NCBI GenBank assembly: GCA_022837205.1
Contig: JALHEL010000177.1
Location: forward strand, 1-7,609
Reading direction: 5' to 3'
DNA from: Leptolinea sp.
GTDB taxonomy: Bacteria > Chloroflexota > Anaerolineae > Anaerolineales > Anaerolineaceae
Length of the DNA stretch: 7,609 nt
In this document: positions 1 to 4,738 of the stretch, in pieces
Layout: every line of letters begins with the position of its first letter
Position numbering within the stretch: the first letter of the stretch is position 1
Notes under the pieces: model-generated
The model's database searches: none
What the model was told of the DNA's origin: nothing
The model's input: only the letters and a program-made list of their open reading frames with translations
Translations under genes and position numbers: made by a program

Positions 1-1138
1 TTTGCGTAAGCGTTAATGTTTTTCCGGCATATCCGATTAGCGGATCCGACTTTTCGGAAATTAAATTTCCGATTTTCAGTGTCTGCATCAGAGGAACCCG
101 CAGATTTCCCGCTTTTTCTTGAACTTCTTCTTCCGGCATCGATAAAATTTCCCGGCGGATTTTTTCAACTGCCGCCTCATAATCTGCTTGGGTCGGTGTG
201 ATAAAAATTCCATCGCTTCCACCACTTGTCGGTTGATCCTGCATGATCTGTATACATCGATCATAAGGAACCTCGATTGCGTGAATCGATTGAGCCGGTA
301 AATTGAAAGAAGCACCCGGCTTGTCCGCTTCGATCGGTATTGTGGTTTCGGTTTTCGCCGGAAGAACAATATCGGTTAAATTATGAAATAGCCAAGGTTG
401 ATCAGTTGAAGCGGAAAAATGAGTCCCCGACGGAATCAATTGTCTTTGATCACAAACATTGGTTAATCTGAGGGTACCGGTTGACAATGTGCCTGCGGAT
501 TGAATCGTACCGCTGGCAGGAACAGTAACCGTTTTTTCAACCGTAAAACGCATTAATTCAGAAGGAACACCACCGTTCAGAGTCATCGCATCCAACGTAT
601 CGCTGGTCCAAAGCGGAAGAATGATCTCTCTTTTCGTTTCCACCGGTCGGATTGAGATCACCGCGTGAGGGACAATCAGAAAAAACAGAAACACAACCAC
701 AACCATCGCTACCAAAAATAGCGGTAATTCCGATGAAACGGGTACCTTTTTTTCTTTGAGCTGTTCCCTTTCCGATTTCAGTTTTGCGATTCTGATCGCA
801 CGAACGCTTTCCGACCGTTTCATCGGGAAACGATCTTTCCGATTTGTACCGGCCGACGGAATCGAATCAACTTCCGGATAAACCGGAATATTATGTTCCG
901 CCGCTTTCCTCATAATTTGTTCATTGGAAGACACAAAGACCAACTTGACGTGATTTCGTTCCGCCCAGCCACTGATTCGTCCGAAATCCAATGGGTCATC
1001 AAGTAATTTGCCGCGCCTCGGCCATAAAATCTGGATTTGCGTCAAGCCGTAAGTTGCCTGATACGTTTGGTTCAGTTTATCCAGAATAGAGTCGATATTA
1101 TCAAATGGCTGTAACTGAATTTTTTCGGTTTTCATCAT
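1..1138 (-). CDS. Membrane-anchored baseplate J/gp47-like protein, C-terminus off the left edge
   Basis: An uninterrupted reading frame of 379 codons runs from ATG at 1138 down to base 1 without a stop, so the gene continues outside the window. Residues 1-92 form a soluble domain including ILWPRRGKLL (37-46), and I recall the same arrangement in Chloroflexota proteins annotated 'baseplate J/gp47 family'. Residues 98-132 are basic and Lys/Glu-rich. One strongly hydrophobic segment (about 138-160, LPLFLVAMVVVVFLFF) is a clear transmembrane helix. The outer part (about 165-295) is Thr/Val/Pro-rich, with TVTVPASGTI (203-212), TGTLRLTN (220-227) and IPSGTHF (235-241), the pattern of baseplate-J-like beta domains. 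Residues 317-345 look helical. A phage or contractile-injection role is not supported, since no tail genes are nearby; an envelope or secreted-surface role is more likely but inferred. A second ATG at 1135 is an equal start candidate. There is no Shine-Dalgarno, and TATAAT lies 5 nt before ATG 1138. Confidence 0.85.
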   Translation of the reverse strand, partial: MMKTEKIQLQPFDNIDSILDKLNQTYQATYGLTQIQILWPRRGKLLDDPLDFGRISGWAERNHVKLVFVSSNEQIMRKAAEHNIPVYPEVDSIPSAGTNRKDRFPMKRSESVRAIRIAKLKSEREQLKEKKVPVSSELPLFLVAMVVVVFLFFLIVPHAVISIRPVETKREIILPLWTSDTLDAMTLNGGVPSELMRFTVEKTVTVPASGTIQSAGTLSTGTLRLTNVCDQRQLIPSGTHFSASTDQPWLFHNLTDIVLPAKTETTIPIEADKPGASFNLPAQSIHAIEVPYDRCIQIMQDQPTSGGSDGIFITPTQADYEAAVEKIRREILSMPEEEVQEKAGNLRVPLMQTLKIGNLISEKSDPLIGYAGKTLTLTQ

Positions 1139-1143
1139 GAAAA

Positions 1144-1149
1144 ATTATA
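1144..1149 (-). promoter_or_regulatory. Probable -10 box of the baseplate-J-like gene
   Basis: On the minus strand the perfect hexamer TATAAT lies 5 nt before ATG 1138 and 8 nt before ATG 1135. No convincing -35 hexamer is found 16-18 nt further upstream; the bases there read AAACGG. A start site about 7 nt downstream of the box would fall on or beside the start codon, giving a leaderless or nearly leaderless mRNA. Confidence 0.5.
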
Positions 1150-1181
1150 CCTGAGTCGAAGCTTTGCCGTTTTTTCTATCC

Positions 1182-1200
1182 TCGATTCTTTTAAAATCGA
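1182..1200. repeat. Imperfect palindrome in the divergent intergenic region
   Basis: TCGATT at 1182-1187 is mirrored by AATCGA at 1195-1200 around a 7-nt AT-rich centre. It lies just upstream of the putative core promoter of the minus-strand gene, so it could be a regulator site. It could also be chance in AT-rich DNA, because no second copy is visible. The rest of 1139-1354 shows no gene. Confidence 0.25.
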
Positions 1201-1339
1201 TATTCGAAATTCTTATCCGGTCAAGAAGAAAACAATTTAATGTTTCAATGAGACATTTTTAATCATGTTGCGATGACGAATCGAAAAAAACCAAGGTATC
1301 GGTTTCATTTTTGTTTCACCTCAACCGAATTTTTCTCAG

Positions 1340-1345
1340 TATAAT
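1340..1345 (+). promoter_or_regulatory. Probable -10 box of hflX
   Basis: A perfect TATAAT sits 9 nt before the first ATG (1355) of hflX. No purine-rich ribosome binding site is present between it and the start codon. The upstream DNA (TTTCAC at 1314-1319, TTGTTT at 1311-1316) gives only poor -35 matches at overlong spacing. Transcription would start about 3 nt before the ATG. Confidence 0.5.
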
Positions 1346-1354
1346 CGTTGCTAT

Positions 1355-2674
1355 ATGATGGAAAATGAATTAAAACTAACACAAAAACCGGCGGAACGGG
1401 CTTTTTTAGTCGGAGCCGAGATTAAAAATCAGCCGGGTTTGTTATCGATTGCGGATTCATTGGAAGAATTGCGTTTGCTTTCCGAAACAGCCGGGTTGGA
1501 AGTTGTGGGGGAAACCAGCCAAAAATTGGATAAACCCAATCCCGCTACCTATATCGGCAGCGGGAAAGTGGAAGAAGTGCGCGCTTTGGCCGAAGAAACT
1601 TTAGCGGATGTGGTTATTTTTGATAATGAACTCAGCCCGCGAAACTTGAGAGACCTATCCAAAGCCTTGGGCGACTCGGTTCGGGTGATCGATCGTACGG
1701 CATTAATTTTGGATATATTTGCACAACATGCAAAAACCCGCGAAGGCGCTTTACAGGTGGAATTAGCCCAATATGAATACCGGCTGCCGCGCCTGACGCA
1801 TGCCTGGGCACATCTGGAAAGGCAGGGAGCCGGCGCTTCAGGCAGAACCGGCAGCGTCGGCGGAGTTGGGCTGCGCGGCCCCGGTGAAACACAATTGGAA
1901 GTCGATAAGCGAGAAATTCGTAAGCGGATAGCGGTTTTGAAGAAGCAGATTGAAAAGATGTCCGATCACCGCAATCTGTATCGCAATCAGCGGAAACATT
2001 CACAAATTCCGATTGTATCAATTGTTGGTTACACAAATGCCGGGAAATCGACGCTGCTGAACCTGATGTCGAATTCGGACATTTATACCGCTGATAAACT
2101 CTTTGCGACACTCGATCCGACCACCCGACGTGTTAATCTTCCGGGCAACCATCTTTCTCTCTTTACCGATACGGTCGGCTTTATCCAAAAACTTCCGACA
2201 CAATTGATAGCGGCTTTTCATTCCACCTTGGAAGAAATCACCGAAGCGGATCTCTTACTTCATATAATCGACATCTCTCATCCGAATGCTCTGGCTCAAT
2301 TTGAAAGTGTTCGGGAGACATTGAAAGAAATCGGTGCCGAGAATATTCCCATACTCAATGTATTTAACAAAGCGGACCTTTTGGAAGATGCGGAAGAAGC
2401 GAAAAACCTGCTCGCCGAAACTGATCCCAACGCTTATCTGATTTCCGCAAAGACCGGGCAAGGTATCGATGAATTAAAAACAGGTATTATGGAACAATTA
2501 TTTGAAAAAATGGTTCCGATTCGTGTTCGTCTTCCGTTCAGGGAAGGGGCTTTGATCGCCTTATTTCATGAGGAAGGAATCGTTGAATCGGTCGAAAACG
2601 AATCCGGTGGGGTTGTGATCCAAGGGGCTGTTCCGGGGCGTTATCTAACCCGATTCCAAAAATTTTTGGTATAA
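1355..2674 (+). CDS. hflX: GTPase HflX, ribosome-associated
   Basis: This 439-residue protein is full length for HflX, a translational GTPase that binds 50S/70S ribosomes and splits stalled or stress-inactivated ribosomes. The N-terminal HflX domain (about 15-125) includes NPATYIGSGKVEE and the family signature VVIFDNELSPRNLRDL. It is followed by the linker with YRLPRLTHAW and the Gly-rich GLRGPGETQLEVDKR. A coiled-coil stretch leads to the G domain. G1 (P-loop) is GYTNAGKST at 225-233, G3 is DTVGF at 272-276, G4 is NKAD at 338-341 and G5 is SAK at 364-366, so the nucleotide-binding motifs are intact. A small C-terminal domain ends the protein. Two consecutive ATGs (1355 and 1358) are possible starts, and neither has a Shine-Dalgarno. 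The gene diverges from the baseplate-J-like gene, converges on rpmF and appears monocistronic. Family assignment is secure. Confidence 0.97.
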   Translation: MMENELKLTQKPAERAFLVGAEIKNQPGLLSIADSLEELRLLSETAGLEVVGETSQKLDKPNPATYIGSGKVEEVRALAEETLADVVIFDNELSPRNLRDLSKALGDSVRVIDRTALILDIFAQHAKTREGALQVELAQYEYRLPRLTHAWAHLERQGAGASGRTGSVGGVGLRGPGETQLEVDKREIRKRIAVLKKQIEKMSDHRNLYRNQRKHSQIPIVSIVGYTNAGKSTLLNLMSNSDIYTADKLFATLDPTTRRVNLPGNHLSLFTDTVGFIQKLPTQLIAAFHSTLEEITEADLLLHIIDISHPNALAQFESVRETLKEIGAENIPILNVFNKADLLEDAEEAKNLLAETDPNAYLISAKTGQGIDELKTGIMEQLFEKMVPIRVRLPFREGALIALFHEEGIVESVENESGGVVIQGAVPGRYLTRFQKFLV

Positions 2675-2692
2675 GAAATTATTAAAACAAAA

Positions 2693-2721
2693 ACGGATTC
2701 TTTTCGGAATCCGTCGTTTTT
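2693..2721. terminator. Bidirectional terminator between hflX and rpmF
   Basis: The 8-bp stem ACGGATTC (2693-2700) pairs with GAATCCGT (2707-2714) around the 6-nt loop TTTTCG. A T-rich tail follows on the plus strand (CGTTTTT to 2721). On the minus strand the stem is followed by TTTTTGTTTT. Lying 18 bp after the hflX stop and before the rpmF stop, it can end both convergent transcripts. Confidence 0.85.
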
Positions 2722-2735
2722 CATTACGAAAAAAA

Positions 2736-2933
2736 TTATTCGCTCTTCGTTTCTTTTGTCATATTAATAACTTCACGACCGCGGTAGTATCCGCAACTCG
2801 GACATACGGTATGTGGTAAACGCATTTCACCGCAATTCGGACACTGGGTCAGATTATTGGCAGTCAAAAAATCATTTGCACGGCGGCGATTTCTGCGTGC
2901 ACTGGAAAGTTTTCGTTTTGGTAGCGGTGTCAT
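2736..2933 (-). CDS. rpmF: 50S ribosomal protein L32 (zinc-binding form)
   Basis: This 65-residue basic protein has the normal length and signature of bacterial L32, a small component of the large ribosomal subunit. The N-terminus MTPLPKRKLSSARRNRRRA is the typical rRNA-binding Lys/Arg-rich extension, close to the common PKRK-S-RR pattern. Four cysteines form a zinc ribbon: C31 and C34 (CPNCGE) and C44 and C47 (CPSCGYYRGRE). This is therefore the zinc-containing C+ form, not the zinc-independent paralogue. The ATG at 2933 is supported by GAGGAG at 2942-2947, with an 8-nt spacer. The gene is alone on its strand, converges on hflX, and has a strong promoter about 60 bp upstream. The common companions of rpmF (the DUF177 protein gene and plsX) are not adjacent here. 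Confidence 0.97.
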   Translation of the reverse strand: MTPLPKRKLSSARRNRRRANDFLTANNLTQCPNCGEMRLPHTVCPSCGYYRGREVINMTKETKSE

Positions 2934-2991
2934 TTTATAAACTCCTCATTTCTATCCACCATAAATATACCCGTTCAACAAGGCGAAGCTA

Positions 2992-3020
2992 ATTATATTC
3001 AACCAGTACCACTTCGTCAA
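2992..3020 (-). promoter_or_regulatory. Sigma70-type promoter of rpmF
   Basis: Read on the minus strand, TTGACG (3015-3020) and TATAAT (2992-2997) are separated by exactly 17 bp. This is one mismatch from the full consensus and is the best promoter in the window. Transcription would start near 2985, giving a leader of about 50 nt that contains the GAGGAG ribosome binding site. Confidence 0.8.
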
Positions 3021-3177
3021 CTGTGAATCTGCTCTCTGATGACAGAATTTTAAAATTGGAATCAGTAAAAGTAAACGTATATAGAATTGCATTCACATCT
3101 TTGAAGAGTTAAATTTCCCGAACGAAATACATATTTGATTACAATGAACCGATAAACACCATTTTATTAATCACCAT
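3021..3177. other. Intergenic DNA with no recognised gene
   Basis: AT-rich sequence upstream of the rpmF promoter. I see no open frame with coding character, no RNA gene and no good promoter. The last part (about 3163-3177) resembles the ATTTATCATCAT linker found between the downstream repeat units, so the repeat family probably begins there. Confidence 0.5.
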
Positions 3178-3531
3178 CCGTTGGGGGCGGCGTCCTTGCA
3201 AAGCACACCGAGGAACGAGGTGCTGACGTCCCGCGGCGATAACGTCCCGCAATTTATCATCATCCGTAGGGGACGGCGTCCTTGCAAAGCACACCGAGGA
3301 ACGAGGTGCTGACGTCCCGCGCCAAGCAGGCGAGGCGATAATATCCCACAATTTATCATCATCCGTAGGGGACGGCGTCCTCGACGTCCCGCGCCGAGTA
3401 TGCGAGGCAATAATGTCCCGCAATTTATCATTTCCGTAGGGGACGGCGTCCTTGCAAAGCACACCGAGGAACGAGGTGCTGACGTCCCGCGCCGAGCATG
3501 CGAGGCGATAATGTCCGAGGATTTATTTCAT
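3178..3531 (+). repeat. Four tandem units of a modular hairpin repeat
   Basis: Four head-to-tail units start at CCGT: 3178-3263 (86 bp), 3264-3362 (99 bp), 3363-3433 (71 bp) and 3434-3531 (98 bp). Each opens with CCGTAGGGGACGGCGTCC (unit 1 has CCGTTGGGGGCGGCGTCC) and closes with a variant of CAATTTATCATCAT. GGGACG and CGTCCC within a unit can pair (3440-3445 with 3483-3488 in unit 4). Two optional modules follow a common plan: module B, CACC-GAGGAACGA-GGTG, and module C, CGCC-GAGCATGCGA-GGCG. Units 2 and 4 carry both, unit 1 lacks C and unit 3 lacks B. Differences between units are otherwise scattered point changes. The family is not recognised; a REP/MITE-like dispersed element or a structured RNA are both possible. 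Open frames on either strand here are by-products of the repetition. Confidence 0.9.
3363..3433 (+). repeat. Short repeat unit lacking hairpin module B
   Basis: This 71-bp unit has TCGA between CGTCC and CGTCCC, where units 1, 2 and 4 carry a 31-nt insert holding the module B hairpin. Its module C reads CGCC-GAGTATGCGA-GGCA, with the terminal pair weakened. It is the unit most like the inverted copy at 3632-3703. Confidence 0.8.
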
Positions 3532-3631
3532 TATCCCCTATACATTTTCCTATCTTCTTTGCAACTTGGATGCCTACATTTCGTAACTTCGATGTGTTTC
3601 ACATGAATAAAAATAAACGGTGGCAATATGA
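3532..3631. other. Intergenic spacer between the array and its inverted copy
   Basis: About 100 bp of AT-rich DNA with no gene, RNA or promoter that I can support. Confidence 0.4.
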
Positions 3632-3703
3632 TTGAACACTTCGTGTTCAACGGGATGTCGGGGACGCCATCTCCTACGGTTTTTATGATAAAAAAATTTG
3701 CGG
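3632..3703 (-). repeat. Fifth, diverged and inverted copy of the repeat, with a different hairpin
   Basis: Read on the minus strand, this starts with a form of the CCGCAATTTATCAT linker, followed by CCGTAGGAGATGGCGTCC and CGACATCCCG. It matches 25 of 29 positions of the core of the unit at 3363. Module B is absent. At the place of module C is a perfect 8-bp hairpin with a 3-nt loop, TTGAACACGAAGTGTTCAA on the minus strand (3632-3650). One core change is compensatory: the C-G pair of the outer stem becomes T-A (GACG/CGTC to GATG/CATC). Confidence 0.75.
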
Positions 3704-3810
3704 CAAATCTGTACCACAGATATGCCGGTCATAAACTGCCTTGTCAACAGAACTTTTTTTTTCAAGATTAAGATTTATCGGAGAACTATGCCGAGGTTTG
3801 TTCTTTATGA

Positions 3811-3816
3811 TAAAAT
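3811..3816 (+). promoter_or_regulatory. Possible -10 box of the SpoIIE-like gene
   Basis: TAAAAT (3811-3816), overlapping TATGAT (3806-3811), lies 7 nt before ATG 3824 and resembles a -10 box. There is no matching -35 hexamer and no Shine-Dalgarno before ATG 3824. The spacing repeats that of hflX and the baseplate-J-like gene. Confidence 0.35.
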
Positions 3817-3823
3817 TTGGGCA

Positions 3824-4546
3824 ATGGAAATTAGAATTGGTGTTTCGAAAACGGCAAGATGCAGCTCTGATGACAGTGCGGATACGATCGATATTATCGA
3901 ACGACCGGCCGGCGGAGGATATTCCGTCGTGCTTAGTGACGGAAGCGTAAACGGACAGGACTCCAAAGTCGTCTCGTTCATGACCGCCAACAAAATATCT
4001 GCCTTAATTTCCGAAGGTGTTCGCGACAGCACTGCAATCCGTGCCACTTCCGACCAACTTTACACGACATATAACGGATCGGCACAGGCACTTTTATACG
4101 TTATCTCCGTAGATCTGGTGACGGATACAATCGTTATCAGCCGAAATAACCCTTACCCGATCTATTGCTATCAACGGGGCAAATTTATTGATTGGAGCAA
4201 TGACAGTCAGCCGATCGGAAGTTCGAAACATATCCAGCCTTCCATTTCCGAAATCGCAATCGAAGCCGGTACGATTATCGTCATGGTTACCGACGGAGTA
4301 TTCAAAGCGGGACAGGAATATGGGACCGAAATAGATATCCCGATGCTGGTTCAATCAATGATCGATGATGATAATGCGACCAGTGCTCAGGAAATTTCGG
4401 ATTTTATTCTCAATCAAGCCCTTCTTTTGGATGAAGCGAAACCCAAAAATGATATGTGCGTAATGGTCATGCGAATTCTCGATGAAAACAGCGGTTGTAT
4501 CCGAAAATTTACATACCTTCTTCCGATCGACGATCCCTTACGGTAG
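3824..4546 (+). CDS. SpoIIE-type PP2C-like serine phosphatase
   Basis: This is a 240-residue single-domain protein of the SpoIIE/PP2C-SIG type. Such metal-dependent phosphatases usually dephosphorylate anti-sigma-antagonist (STAS) proteins in partner-switching signalling; the target here is unknown and no STAS or anti-sigma kinase gene is in the window. Expected metal-site acidic residues are visible: D39-G40 (LSDG), D157-G158 (MVTDGVF) and N209-D210 (NDMCVMVM). The segments VISVDLVTDTIVISRNN and QPIGSS match the fold. I recall Chloroflexota homologues starting M-I-R-V-A-K, which favours ATG 3824. The frame stays open back to 3698, and ATG 3788 has GGAG 4 nt upstream, so a 252-residue form is possible. 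No transmembrane or sensor domain is present. The usual Gly-rich turn after the first DG (DG-x-G-x-G) reads DGSVNG, missing its middle glycine. The gene is probably monocistronic. Confidence 0.85.
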   Translation: MEIRIGVSKTARCSSDDSADTIDIIERPAGGGYSVVLSDGSVNGQDSKVVSFMTANKISALISEGVRDSTAIRATSDQLYTTYNGSAQALLYVISVDLVTDTIVISRNNPYPIYCYQRGKFIDWSNDSQPIGSSKHIQPSISEIAIEAGTIIVMVTDGVFKAGQEYGTEIDIPMLVQSMIDDDNATSAQEISDFILNQALLLDEAKPKNDMCVMVMRILDENSGCIRKFTYLLPIDDPLR

Positions 4547-4558
4547 ATTTTCAACCGA

Positions 4559-4576
4559 AATCCGATTTTCCGGATT
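4559..4576 (+). terminator. Weak candidate terminator after the SpoIIE-like gene
   Basis: AATCCG (4559-4564) pairs with CGGATT (4571-4576) around a 6-nt loop, 12 bp after the stop codon. The following sequence is pyrimidine-rich (ATTTCTCCCTTTTATTT) but not a clean T run. The stem is short, so this is tentative. Confidence 0.35.
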
Positions 4577-4675
4577 ATTTCTCCCTTTTATTTACTCAAA
4601 TACTCGGAATTTTAGCTCCGGGAAAGCCCTCCAACATTCAGCGTGGTATTTTCCGGCGTTTATAGATTAATACGT

Positions 4676-4681
4676 TATAAT
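4676..4681 (+). promoter_or_regulatory. Probable -10 box of the secDF operon
   Basis: A perfect TATAAT sits 57 nt before the secD ATG. The best upstream partner is poor (TTCCGG at 4651-4656, 19-bp spacing). Transcription would start near 4688, leaving a leader of about 50 nt that contains GAGGAGG. Confidence 0.45.
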
Positions 4682-4720
4682 TAGGCTTTGGATTTTCGCC
4701 AAAACAGCAAGTGCACCATT

Positions 4721-4727
4721 GAGGAGG
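4721..4727 (+). promoter_or_regulatory. Ribosome binding site of secD
   Basis: GAGGAGG is a strong Shine-Dalgarno 11 nt before ATG 4739. It decides the start: the frame can be extended to TTG 4688, but that codon has no binding site and would put a polar tail before the signal-like first membrane helix. Confidence 0.75.
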
Positions 4728-4738
4728 CAGACAGCAGT

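Noticed and set aside
88..369. 93-codon minus-strand open frame
   Set aside because: It overlaps the long baseplate-J-like frame in another phase on the same strand and has a biased Arg/Lys-rich composition.
1632..2111. 159-codon minus-strand open frame
   Set aside because: It is a shadow antisense to the conserved GTPase domain and linker of hflX; composition is Cys/Arg/Ser-rich and no start signal is seen.
3139..3464. Two overlapping minus-strand open frames of 97 and 107 codons
   Set aside because: They lie within the tandem array, their predicted proteins simply repeat the DNA unit in different frames (ARTPSPTDD-type blocks), and they have no ribosome binding site.
3178..3531. CRISPR array
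   Set aside because: Units are 71-99 bp, repeated over their whole length with no unique spacers, and no cas genes are present.
3632..3650. The TTC-loop hairpin as a terminator
   Set aside because: There is no T run on either side and no gene ending just before it; it is better explained as part of the inverted repeat copy.
3698..3823. N-terminal extension of the SpoIIE-like protein
   Set aside because: The extension is Phe/Cys/Ile-rich, overlaps the end of the inverted repeat and the -10-like box, and is not part of the family; ATG 3824 fits homologues better, though ATG 3788 cannot be excluded.
4482..4670. 62-codon plus-strand open frame
   Set aside because: It overlaps the end of the SpoIIE-like gene in another frame and crosses the intergenic region; no start signal or recognisable protein.
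4688..4738. TTG start for secD adding 17 residues
   Set aside because: It would translate through the strong GAGGAGG site and place a polar segment before the first membrane helix; ATG 4739 is the normal SecD start.
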